NCBI GenBank assembly: GCA_944350425.1
Contig: CALVOX010000001.1
Coordinates: forward strand, 1 to 41,154
DNA from: an uncultured Bacilli bacterium
GTDB taxonomy: Bacteria; Bacillota_I; Bacilli_A; RFN20; CAG-826
Reading direction: 5' to 3'
Length of the DNA stretch: 41,154 nt
Within the stretch, counting starts at the first letter, position 1. Every line of letters starts with the position of its first letter. A model generated the notes under the pieces. It was given only the letters and a program-made list of their open reading frames with translations. It searched no databases and was not told the origin of the DNA. Below, piece after piece: positions 34,229-41,154 of the stretch. The translations under genes and the position numbers were made by a program.

Positions 34229-34618
34229 ATGGAAACAATAGAAGAATTTATTTTAAAACATAGTAAAAGCAAAGAGAAAAGAAGTGATTTTACATCATAT
34301 TTATATTATTTACTTGATAAATACGAAATAGATAATGTCACTTTCTATAAGAAAGCTGATATATCTAGACAAGTATATTCATCTCTTATTTCTAATAAAG
34401 TAAATCCATCATTAAATACCTTAATTAAGATTATCTTCGCTTTGAAATTAACAAACCATGAAGCAAAATATTTACTTAAAAAGGCAAATTATACTTTATC
34501 TTCTTCGTCGAATTATTCTTTAGTTATTCGTTACTATATTGAAAATAGAATATTTGATATAGATAAATTAAATGAATCGTTAATTAAGTATGGTTATGAA
34601 GATAGAATAATTAAATAA
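34229..34618 (+). CDS. XRE-like helix-turn-helix protein
   Basis: A 129-residue protein. Residues about 20-85 carry a Cro/CI-like HTH: LYYLLDKYEIDNVTFYKKAD, ISRQVYSSLISNKVNPS (recognition helix area) and LNTLIKIIFALKLTNHEAKY, then LLKKANYTLSSSSNYSLVIR and YYIENRIFDIDKLNESLIKYG. This layout matches a common Firmicute family of small HTH proteins often found in accessory loci, with unknown targets. No Shine-Dalgarno precedes the ATG. Repeat copy B fills its upstream region, so it may bind that repeat and regulate itself, the small ORF and the 32.8-kb gene; this is inference. Confidence 0.72.
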   Translation: METIEEFILKHSKSKEKRSDFTSYLYYLLDKYEIDNVTFYKKADISRQVYSSLISNKVNPSLNTLIKIIFALKLTNHEAKYLLKKANYTLSSSSNYSLVIRYYIENRIFDIDKLNESLIKYGYEDRIIK

Positions 34619-34631
34619 TAATTAATATATT

Positions 34632-34668
34632 AAAAGAGGAATAGTAAGTTACTATTCCTCTTTATTAT
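34632..34668. terminator. Bidirectional intrinsic terminator
   Basis: AAAGAGGAATAGT / ACTATTCCTCTTT form a perfect 13-bp stem (34633-34645, 34651-34663) with loop AAGTT, followed by TATTATT on plus and TTAATA on minus. It lies between the converging XRE and ackA genes. Confidence 0.9.
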
Positions 34669-34715
34669 TAACATATTAGTACTAATCTAGTAATAAATAA
34701 GTTAAGTAGTAGTTA

Positions 34716-35918
34716 TTATTCAATATTATTTTTCTTTAATGTTTTAATAGTTTCTCTAGCGATCATTAATTCTTCATCGGTAGGAATAACCATAACTTTA
34801 ACTTTAGATTCTTTAGTTGATAAAGTAGCGATAGTTCCACGTACTTTCATATTTAATTCTTCATCATAAACGATACCTAAAGCTTCTTTAATTCTCTCTA
34901 AGACATGTTTTCTCATAATACCAGCATTTTCACCAATACCAGCAGAGAAGATAATCATATCAACTCGACCTAATCTAACATAGTATTGACCAATAAAATC
35001 AGCAACTCTTCTAGCCCAAAGATTAACAGCTAATAAAGCATCTTTATCTCCAGCTTCAGCAGCATCTTCAACATCTCTACTATCATTAGAAATACCACTA
35101 ACTCCATATAAACCACTTTGTTTATTAAATTCTTGGAAGATAGTTTCATTATCTTTTCCACTCATCTTTAAAACTTGATAATAAACGCTTGGATCCATAT
35201 CACCAGTTCTAGTATTCATCATAATACCACCATCTGGAGTTAAACCCATTGAAGTAGCAACACATCTTCCATTATGAGTTGCAGTAATAGAAGCTCCACT
35301 TCCTAAATGGCAAATAATCATACGTTTATCATCACCATCAAGATAAGTTTCACCTAATTGGCAAAGATATTTATGAGATGTACCATGTGCTCCATATCTT
35401 CTAATCATATATTTTTCACTATATTCCTTTTTAATAGGATACATATAGTCTTCTGGAAGCATTGTTTGATGGAAAGCAGTATCAAATACAGCAACAGCAG
35501 GAGTATGAGGTAAAACTTTCTTAAATGCATCATAACCTACTAAATGTGACTTATTATGAAGTGGAGCAAGTGGAATAAGTGATTCGATTTTAGAATAGGT
35601 ATCATCATTAAATAGTGCACTATGTCTAAAATATGGTCCACCTTGAACAACTCTATGTCCGGTAGCTTTAATTTCATCATATGATGAAATTATTTTATGT
35701 TCAATTAAAGCATCCATAACTAATTGAACAGCAACACCATGATCTTGTACTTCTAAGATTTTAGTAACTTTTTCATCATCAATTTTAATTGTAAAGATTG
35801 CATCTTTATGACCAATTCTTTCAACAATACCCGAAGTAATTACTTTTTCTTCTGGCATCTCATATAATTTGAATTTTAAACTGCTTGAGCCACAGTTTAC
35901 AGCCATTACTTTTGCCAT
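34716..35918 (-). CDS. ackA: Acetate kinase
   Basis: A 400-residue enzyme making ATP and acetate from acetyl phosphate. Family signatures: MAVNCGSSSLKFKLYEMP (N-terminal ATP/acetyl-phosphate site), GHRVVQGGPYF (Arg of the active site), VFDTAFHQTMLP, RRYGAHGTSHKYL, IICHLGSGASITATHNG, DTSMGLTPDGG-like (ATSMGLTPDGGIMMNTRTGD) and IIFSAGIGENAG. Length matches the family. AAGGGG stands about 9 bases before the ATG. The partner pta is not in view. Its promoter overlaps a consensus cre site. Confidence 0.98.
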   Translation of the reverse strand: MAKVMAVNCGSSSLKFKLYEMPEEKVITSGIVERIGHKDAIFTIKIDDEKVTKILEVQDHGVAVQLVMDALIEHKIISSYDEIKATGHRVVQGGPYFRHSALFNDDTYSKIESLIPLAPLHNKSHLVGYDAFKKVLPHTPAVAVFDTAFHQTMLPEDYMYPIKKEYSEKYMIRRYGAHGTSHKYLCQLGETYLDGDDKRMIICHLGSGASITATHNGRCVATSMGLTPDGGIMMNTRTGDMDPSVYYQVLKMSGKDNETIFQEFNKQSGLYGVSGISNDSRDVEDAAEAGDKDALLAVNLWARRVADFIGQYYVRLGRVDMIIFSAGIGENAGIMRKHVLERIKEALGIVYDEELNMKVRGTIATLSTKESKVKVMVIPTDEELMIARETIKTLKKNNIE

Positions 35919-35951
35919 AAATATTATTTCCCCTTTTCTATTAACTTTATA

Positions 35952-35980
35952 ACTATATTAAATTAATACATTTTTTGTAA
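35952..35980 (-). promoter_or_regulatory. Promoter of ackA
   Basis: On the minus strand TTACAA (35980-35975), 17-base spacer, TATAGT (35957-35952). The -35 lies within the cre palindrome. The start would be near 35945, about 27 bases before the ATG. Confidence 0.65.
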
Positions 35981-35989
35981 CCGCTTACA
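35976..35989. promoter_or_regulatory. cre (catabolite-responsive element), CcpA site
   Basis: TGTAACCGCTTACA matches the degenerate cre consensus TGWNANCGNTNWCA at every defined position; the outer T/A pair extends the symmetry to 16 bases. Because it covers the ackA -35 box, CcpA binding would be expected to repress. In Bacillus subtilis the ackA cre lies upstream of the promoter and activates. It could also affect the plus-strand unit starting at 36194. Confidence 0.8.
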
Positions 35990-36193
35990 ATTATAATGAA
36001 AAACTCTTTCAATTAGTAGTCTAAATTCAAAAATTTTGTAATATCTCACATTAACTTAATATAATCTTTATGTTTGAAATAACTTAATTATCTTTATAAA
36101 ATTAACTCATAAAGAATTTAATCATTTACGCAATAATATTGATTAATTACTTATAATTTAAAAATAATTATATTTAATAAAGGTTAACTAAAC

Positions 36194-37585
36194 ATGTATT
36201 TACTTCAATCTCGTTACAAAATAGAGAATAAATCTCTTCGTTATTATGGTTTAAGAAATAAAGATAATATGTTTAAAAATGTTATTAAACTTAATAACAA
36301 ACAATTTTGTATTATTAAATCTTTGCCAAAAGAGTTAACTAATAAAGAATTAAAAGTATTAGGAAAGAAATTAGTTGATATAGCAGTAGTTAAAGAAGAA
36401 GACTATAAAAAAGTACCAACATCATTAAAAGAAGCTCATTTTTGTAAAAATTGTTGTGCAAATGATTTTATTATTCCTGGTTTAGAATTTGATGAAAACG
36501 GTTTATGCCCAATGTGTCAAAGTAAAGATGATACAAAATGGATGAAAGCAGTTGTTCCGATTTTAAATGATATTCCTAAATCTAAAAAATCAAGATTTGA
36601 TATTGCTTTATTTTATACTGGTGGGAAAGATTCAACTTTCTTACTTTATTATTTATCTAAGATTAAAAACTTAAGAGTTTTAGCTTTAACTTGGGAAATC
36701 CCATATATGTCTTTATCGGCTAAATTATCAATTGAAGGAGCAAAAAAGAGTTTTGATAAAGTCGAATTTATTTCCCGAAAAGTTGATAACGAATCACTTA
36801 AAAAGATCTATTCAAAGTTATATAAAATAAGTGGAAATACATGTGCTTGTCCTTCTTTAGCTTATGTTTTATTTTATGAAATATTAGTTTATGAAAAGAT
36901 TCCTTATTTTGTTGCAGGTAATGAACCAGTTCAAATGAAAGGACTATATTATAATCATATGGCTCCTAAAATTGCTTATAAGTTTGGAAATAATACTTTT
37001 TTCAATGTATTAATATCTCTTGGAAGAATCTTAACTTTACATCCACCTTTAAGAAAAGGTCAAATTCAAACTTTATTAACGATGAAGCAACTCGCTTATG
37101 GTGATAATGTTTTTAAAAAACTAGCTGGATATCAAAATGATTTAGTATCTAATGTTTGTAAAGCTATAAAAGAAGTCCCATCTATTTTAAAACCTTTAAA
37201 AAGAGCAATTAGAAGAAGTTCTTGGAGTGGAAATATACCTTCTTTTATCCAAGTAGATTTAAATGATGTTTCTAAAGGGAATTACGATTGGCGTAAAGTT
37301 AAAGATATTTTAGCTAAAGAATGTGGTTATGTTGCTCCTAGCAATATAAATAAAGGGTTACATACTTCTTGTCAAATTGAAAAATGTAAAGAATATAGTC
37401 AGTTTATTCGTTTTTATAAGATGGAATCAACAATGATACCTTTTTCCTCTCTAGAAATATCTTTAGCAAGTAGAGATGGTAATATAACTAGAGAAGAAGG
37501 TATAAAAGAAATTGAAGAGAGTTTAGGTTTTTCATTAAAAGAGGTTGATGAATGCAAGATAATGAAAGATTATTTTCAAAAATAA
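36194..37585 (+). CDS. PP-loop ATP pyrophosphatase, N-acetyl sugar amidotransferase (WbpG)-like
   Basis: A 463-residue protein. An N-terminal extension (1-80) of unknown fold precedes a four-Cys unit C84xxC87...C105xxC108 with the wording GLEFDENGLCPMC, then the PP-loop YTGGKDSTFLLYYLSK (141-156), which adenylates a carbonyl or thiocarbonyl oxygen. Further Cys lie at 217/219 (NTCACPS) and 377/393/398. The C-terminal SLASRDGNITREEGIKEIEE recalls WbpG-type amidotransferases, which normally work with HisH/HisF-like partners. None is here. Instead the next gene overlaps by 34 bases and encodes a ferredoxin-type electron carrier. That suggests an Fe-S-dependent thiolation or amidation. AAAGG lies about 11 bases before the ATG. 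Substrate unknown. Confidence 0.7.
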   Translation: MYLLQSRYKIENKSLRYYGLRNKDNMFKNVIKLNNKQFCIIKSLPKELTNKELKVLGKKLVDIAVVKEEDYKKVPTSLKEAHFCKNCCANDFIIPGLEFDENGLCPMCQSKDDTKWMKAVVPILNDIPKSKKSRFDIALFYTGGKDSTFLLYYLSKIKNLRVLALTWEIPYMSLSAKLSIEGAKKSFDKVEFISRKVDNESLKKIYSKLYKISGNTCACPSLAYVLFYEILVYEKIPYFVAGNEPVQMKGLYYNHMAPKIAYKFGNNTFFNVLISLGRILTLHPPLRKGQIQTLLTMKQLAYGDNVFKKLAGYQNDLVSNVCKAIKEVPSILKPLKRAIRRSSWSGNIPSFIQVDLNDVSKGNYDWRKVKDILAKECGYVAPSNINKGLHTSCQIEKCKEYSQFIRFYKMESTMIPFSSLEISLASRDGNITREEGIKEIEESLGFSLKEVDECKIMKDYFQK

Positions 37586-38268
37586 ATATTGTAACTTATC
37601 TTACTTATACTTTTAATTCTTTTAAAGTTGCTAAATTTTGTAGTAATTATTTAAATTATGAACTAATCGATGTTCATAATTTAGATTTAACTAAACCTAT
37701 AAACAATATAATCTTAGTATTTCCAATCCATAGTGAAGATGCACCTAATATTATTAAAGAAGTAGTAAGTAAAATTAATTCAAAAAGAATGATTATTATT
37801 GCTACATTTGGAAGAATTAATCATGGTAATGTTATTTATCGACTTAAATATAAATTTAATTTACCTTTAGTTGGAGCATCTTATTTTCCTACTAAGCATT
37901 CTTATTCAAAAGAGGATCAGTTTATACCTAAGTATGAATTACTTATTCCTCTTTTAAATAAGATAAATAGCGATAAATATATTGATATACCTAAAGAGAA
38001 ATCGACCTTAGGTTATAATATCTTTCCAAAGTTAAGAGCTAGATTAGGTATAAAAATAATTAAAAAAGATAAATGTAATAATTGTAATATTTGCGGTGAT
38101 AATTGTTTTAATAAAGCGATTAATAAAGGAATTATTAATAAAAATTGTATCCATTGTTTAAGATGTATTAGCCTTTGTCCATCAAATAATTTAGATTATA
38201 AAATGAATATTGTTTTAAGATTATATTTAAGAAAACAAAGAAAAAATAAACCCTTTATTTATCTATAA
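37552..38268 (+). CDS. Flavodoxin-like/2x[4Fe-4S] ferredoxin protein (EFR1-like)
   Basis: A 238-residue protein with a flavodoxin-like domain (about 10-140) and a C-terminal dicluster ferredoxin: C175xxC178xxC181xxxC185 and C199xxC202xxC205xxxC209. This matches the EFR1-type ferredoxin layout. The loop that binds FMN phosphate, usually SGTGNS, reads TYTFNS (about 18-23), so the two glycines are lost and FMN may not be bound. The last 25 residues are basic (LRLYLRKQRKNKP) and could touch RNA, acidic protein or membrane. GAGG lies 7 bases before the ATG. The 34-base overlap with the PP-loop gene implies the two are co-produced, probably as partners. Confidence 0.75.
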   Translation: MQDNERLFSKINIVTYLTYTFNSFKVAKFCSNYLNYELIDVHNLDLTKPINNIILVFPIHSEDAPNIIKEVVSKINSKRMIIIATFGRINHGNVIYRLKYKFNLPLVGASYFPTKHSYSKEDQFIPKYELLIPLLNKINSDKYIDIPKEKSTLGYNIFPKLRARLGIKIIKKDKCNNCNICGDNCFNKAINKGIINKNCIHCLRCISLCPSNNLDYKMNIVLRLYLRKQRKNKPFIYL

Positions 38269-38320
38269 AAACTTAACGAAATATATCTAAATTTACTATT
38301 AAAAAGATATATAGTTGTTG

Positions 38321-38326
38321 TATAAT
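38321..38326 (+). promoter_or_regulatory. Probable -10 box for glgB
   Basis: TATAAT, preceded by TTGTTG, 42 bases before the glgB ATG; no strong -35 at 16-18 bases. AAAGGAG at 38350-38356 follows. Confidence 0.45.
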
Positions 38327-38367
38327 AATTCCATAAAATTTAAATCTTAAAGGAGTTACATACTTTT

Positions 38368-40281
38368 ATGGCTTATGGATTACTTTATGACTTTTTAAAT
38401 GGTCAAACAATCGAAGCATATAATTATTTCGGAGCTCATTTTACAAAAGGTGAGATTGAAGAAGAAGTTGATTTTCCATTAAAAAAAGACCCTAATAAAT
38501 ATAAGAAAATTACCCACAAACGTTTAATTGATGGAGTTATGTTTAGACTTTATGCTCCTATGGCAAGTGATGTTTCGGTTATTGGTGATTTTAATGATTG
38601 GAACCCTTATATTCATAAGATGAAAAAAGTCGATGAATCTGGAGTTTTTGAATTATTTATTCCAGGATTACATAATTATTCTTCCTATAAATTCCATTTT
38701 AAAGATGCGAATGGAAATTACGTTGATAAAGCTGATCCATATGCATTCTTTAGCGAATATCGACCAGGAACTTGTTCGAGACTTTTTAATATCGAAGGTT
38801 TTATTTGGCATGATAGACCATATTTAAAAACAAGAGATAGAAACTTTGATCGACCAATGGCAATTTATGAAATGCATTTAGGTTCATGGAAAGGAAAGGT
38901 TGATGGAAGGAATCTTTCTTATGAAGAAATTGCCGATTATTTAATTCCGTATTTAAAAGATTTAGGTTATACCCATATTGAAATAATGCCAATTGTTCAA
39001 TATCCTTTCGATGGTTCTTGGGGATATCAAGCAACTGGTTTTTATAGCGTTGATTCTCGTTATGGTAATCCATTCCAACTTATGTCATTTGTTGATAGAA
39101 TGCACCAAGCAGGAATCGGAGTTATTTTAGACTTTGCTCCAGTTCATTTTGCAACCGATACTTGGGCTTTATCAATGTTTGATGGTACTCCAATGTATGA
39201 ATATGATAATGAGCATATGTATTCACCTTGGGGTAGTAAACAATTTGATTTAGGAAAAGACCCAGTTAGATCTTTCCTAATGTCTGCTATGAATTACTTT
39301 ATTACTTATTTCCATATGGATGGAATAAGATGTGATGCCGTTTCTAATATTGTTTATTGGGATGGAAATAAGAATAATGGCGAAAATACTGGAGCTACTG
39401 AATTTATTAAAAGATTAAATGGCAAGATTCATATTGCTCATGATTCAGTAATGATGATTGCTGAAGATTCAACTGATTTCCAAGGAGTTACTAAACCTTT
39501 AGAATATGGTGGTCTTGGTTTTGATTATAAATGGGATTTAGGTTGGATGAATGATACTTTAAAATATTATCATCTAGACCCAGTTTATAAAAAATATGAA
39601 CATAATAAGTTAACTTTCTCAATGGCTTATTTCTTTAGTGAAAACTTCCTTTTACCTTTATCTCATGATGAAGTAGTACATGGAAAAGGAACTATATTAA
39701 ATAAGATGTGGGGAGATTATTACAATAAATTTGCCCTTGTAAGAAATTTATATGTTTATCAATATGCTCATCCTGGTAAAAAACTTTCCTTCATGGGAAA
39801 TGAACTTGCTTCTTGGGATGAATGGAATGAAAATAAATCAATTCCTTGGGAACTTAAAAAGTTCCCAAAACATGATTCTATTTATCATTTAATTAAAGAT
39901 TTAAATAGAATTTATAAAGATGAAGCTGCAATGCACTTTGAAGAATATAATCCAGTTCATTTTAACTGGCTTATGGTTGATAATTCAAACGATAGCGTCT
40001 TTGCTTTTGAAAGAAGAGTATCTGATTCTCATTTAGTATTTATTTTCAATATGACTCCTAATTATTATGAATATTATTCAATTGGAGCAACAAGAGAAGG
40101 AACTTATGAAGAAATATTAAATACTGATCGAGATATTTATGGTGGCAGCAACGCTTATAATGGTTTAAATATTAAAACAGAAGTTTATGGTCCTGAAAAT
40201 AAACCATATAAGTTAGTTGTTAAATTAGCAGCCTTTAGTGCGATTATTTTAAGATATATTGATAAAAAAGATGAAGAATAA
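38368..40281 (+). CDS. glgB: 1,4-alpha-glucan branching enzyme
   Basis: A 637-residue GH13 enzyme that creates alpha-1,6 branches in glycogen. A CBM48 domain (about 50-140: MFRLYAPMASDVSVIGDFND) precedes the barrel with YEMHLGSWKG, GYTHIEIMPIVQYPFDGSWG, MDGIRCDAVSN (nucleophile Asp, about 321), MMIAEDSTDF (acid/base Glu, about 368) and LPLSHDEVVHGKG (His-Asp, about 431). The C-terminal beta domain ends near 637. All catalytic residues are present. AAAGGAG is 11-12 bases before the ATG, a little far. glgP follows 116 bases downstream; the synthase and pyrophosphorylase genes are not in the window. Confidence 0.96.
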   Translation: MAYGLLYDFLNGQTIEAYNYFGAHFTKGEIEEEVDFPLKKDPNKYKKITHKRLIDGVMFRLYAPMASDVSVIGDFNDWNPYIHKMKKVDESGVFELFIPGLHNYSSYKFHFKDANGNYVDKADPYAFFSEYRPGTCSRLFNIEGFIWHDRPYLKTRDRNFDRPMAIYEMHLGSWKGKVDGRNLSYEEIADYLIPYLKDLGYTHIEIMPIVQYPFDGSWGYQATGFYSVDSRYGNPFQLMSFVDRMHQAGIGVILDFAPVHFATDTWALSMFDGTPMYEYDNEHMYSPWGSKQFDLGKDPVRSFLMSAMNYFITYFHMDGIRCDAVSNIVYWDGNKNNGENTGATEFIKRLNGKIHIAHDSVMMIAEDSTDFQGVTKPLEYGGLGFDYKWDLGWMNDTLKYYHLDPVYKKYEHNKLTFSMAYFFSENFLLPLSHDEVVHGKGTILNKMWGDYYNKFALVRNLYVYQYAHPGKKLSFMGNELASWDEWNENKSIPWELKKFPKHDSIYHLIKDLNRIYKDEAAMHFEEYNPVHFNWLMVDNSNDSVFAFERRVSDSHLVFIFNMTPNYYEYYSIGATREGTYEEILNTDRDIYGGSNAYNGLNIKTEVYGPENKPYKLVVKLAAFSAIILRYIDKKDEE

Positions 40282-40291
40282 AATTTTGTTA

Positions 40292-40312
40292 ATTATTTGC
40301 TAAGCAAATAAT
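40292..40312. repeat. 21-bp palindrome between glgB and glgP
   Basis: ATTATTTGCT-A-AGCAAATAAT is a perfect 10-bp inverted repeat with a single central base, starting 11 bases after the glgB stop. As RNA it makes an 8-bp AT-rich hairpin followed by GAATTTTT, so it may be a weak terminator that attenuates glgP. As DNA it could bind a dimeric regulator. TTTGCTAA recurs once near 40360-40367. Confidence 0.4.
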
Positions 40313-40397
40313 GAATTTTTAAAGGACTTAAAAACATATAGATTTATATTTTAAAATTTGCTAAATTAGTAAGGTTATTTTAATAAGGAGAAAAATA

Positions 40398-41154
40398 ATG
40401 ACTTTTTCGAGTGTTGAACAATTCAAAAAAGATTATACTGAACGTATTATCGCTAAGTATGGTAAAACACCTTTAGAAGCTCATATTAGCGAACAATACG
40501 ATATATTAGGTGAACTTGTAAGAGAATATGCTGGTGTAAACTGGAGAAATACAAGACAAATAGTAAGCAAAAATAAAGGCAAACAATTAATTTATTTCTC
40601 AATGGAATTTTTAATTGGCCGTCTTTTAACTAATAATATGATGAACCTTGGTGTATTTGATGTTGCAAAACAAGGTTTAAATGAATTAGGTATAGATATT
40701 GGAAGATTAGAAGATGAAGAAGCTGATGCTGGTTTAGGAAATGGTGGTTTAGGTAGACTTGCTGCTTGTTTCTTAGATTCAATTGCATCTTTAGGCTATC
40801 CTGGTAGTGGTAACTGTATCCGTTATGAATATGGTTTCTTTAAACAAAAAATCATTAATGAAAAACAAGTAGAACTTCCAGATCAATGGTTATCCAACGG
40901 TTTTGTTTGGGAAGTCAGAAAACCTAAACATTCATGTGAAGTTTCTTTCTATGGAAATGCTGAAACTTATCTTAAAAGTGATGGAAGCTATGCTATAAGA
41001 ACTGCTAATGCTATTAAAGTAAAAGCTTGCCCATATGATATTTATATTCCTGGATATAAAAATGGAGTAGCAAATACTCTTAGACTTTGGGAAGCTCAAC
41101 CAAGTGAAGATAATATTCCAAATAACCAATCTTTTGATGAATATTTAGATACTT
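40398..41154 (+). CDS. glgP: Glycogen/starch phosphorylase, 5' part (runs off the window)
   Basis: The first 252 codons of a GT35 phosphorylase that releases glucose-1-phosphate from alpha-1,4-glucan. It starts MTFSSVEQFKKDYTERI. The family segments YFSMEFLIGRLLTNN and DAGLGNGGLGRLAACFLDSI are clear, then IRYEYGFFKQ and LPDQWLSNGFVWEVRKP. The pyridoxal-phosphate Lys lies beyond the end. AAGGAG is 7 bases before the ATG. Together with glgB it forms a glycogen turnover pair. Confidence 0.96.
   Translation, partial: MTFSSVEQFKKDYTERIIAKYGKTPLEAHISEQYDILGELVREYAGVNWRNTRQIVSKNKGKQLIYFSMEFLIGRLLTNNMMNLGVFDVAKQGLNELGIDIGRLEDEEADAGLGNGGLGRLAACFLDSIASLGYPGSGNCIRYEYGFFKQKIINEKQVELPDQWLSNGFVWEVRKPKHSCEVSFYGNAETYLKSDGSYAIRTANAIKVKACPYDIYIPGYKNGVANTLRLWEAQPSEDNIPNNQSFDEYLDT

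Noticed and set aside
34208-34231. TTGACA of repeat copy B as the -35 of the XRE gene
   Set aside because: The ATG lies 15 bases after it, so no -10 or leader can fit.
1-41154. CRISPR array, insertion sequence or rRNA operon
   Set aside because: No regularly spaced repeats, transposase-like protein or rRNA sequence was seen.

Overview
This window comes from an AT-rich, low-G+C Gram-positive bacterium. The gene content points to an anaerobic, fermentative member of Bacillota, on or near the Bacilli/Erysipelotrichia/Mollicutes-related branches. The support is Firmicute-type genes (Rex, CdaA, a Thr T-box, DnaB/DnaI primosome proteins, a CcpA-type cre site), ethanol, acetate and H2 metabolism genes, and glycogen genes. 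The genetic code looks standard: Trp is TGG in intact genes. However, every confident gene whose stop I could read ends in TAA or TAG, none in TGA. Taxonomy is inferred from gene content only.

Layout. 1-1760 (minus): tRNA-Gly(CCC), a MerR-type regulator and a SpoU/TrmH RNA methylase. 1980-7855 (plus): FAD dehydrogenase, diadenylate cyclase cdaA, an unknown soluble protein, deoD, a membrane-anchored NERD protein and two unknown membrane proteins. 8003-11266: rex-adhE with promoter and terminator. 11359-12601 (minus): small membrane protein and PHP phosphoesterase. 12711-16538 (plus): [FeFe]-hydrogenase-like protein, ureohydrolase, gpmA and cvpA. 16611-21775 (minus): ybaK-type deacylase, thrS behind a T-box, pyk, pfkA. 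21976-24211 (plus): dnaB-dnaI. 24213-32445 (minus): nrnA-dnaE-polA-mutM/coaE, with mutM and coaE fused in one frame. 32502-34618: an accessory patch with an orphan gene, a decayed ORF, a lipoprotein, a small ORF ending in TGA, an XRE regulator and two copies of a 62-bp promoter-like repeat. 34716-35918 (minus): ackA with cre. 36194-38268 (plus): a PP-loop ATPase and a flavodoxin/ferredoxin protein with overlapping genes. 38368-end (plus): glgB and the start of glgP.

How it fits together. pfkA, pyk, gpmA, adhE, ackA and the hydrogenase-like protein supply glycolysis and the disposal of carbon and reductant, with Rex (NADH) and probably CcpA (sugar) as regulators; glgB/glgP handle storage glucan. 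The thrS, dnaI/dnaB, coaE, mutM, polA, pyk, pfkA, dnaE, nrnA set is a rearranged version of a gene neighbourhood known from Bacillus. The best candidates for something undescribed are the PP-loop/ferredoxin pair, the replication loader with a degenerate P-loop, and the repeat-flanked patch around 32.8-34.2 kb.
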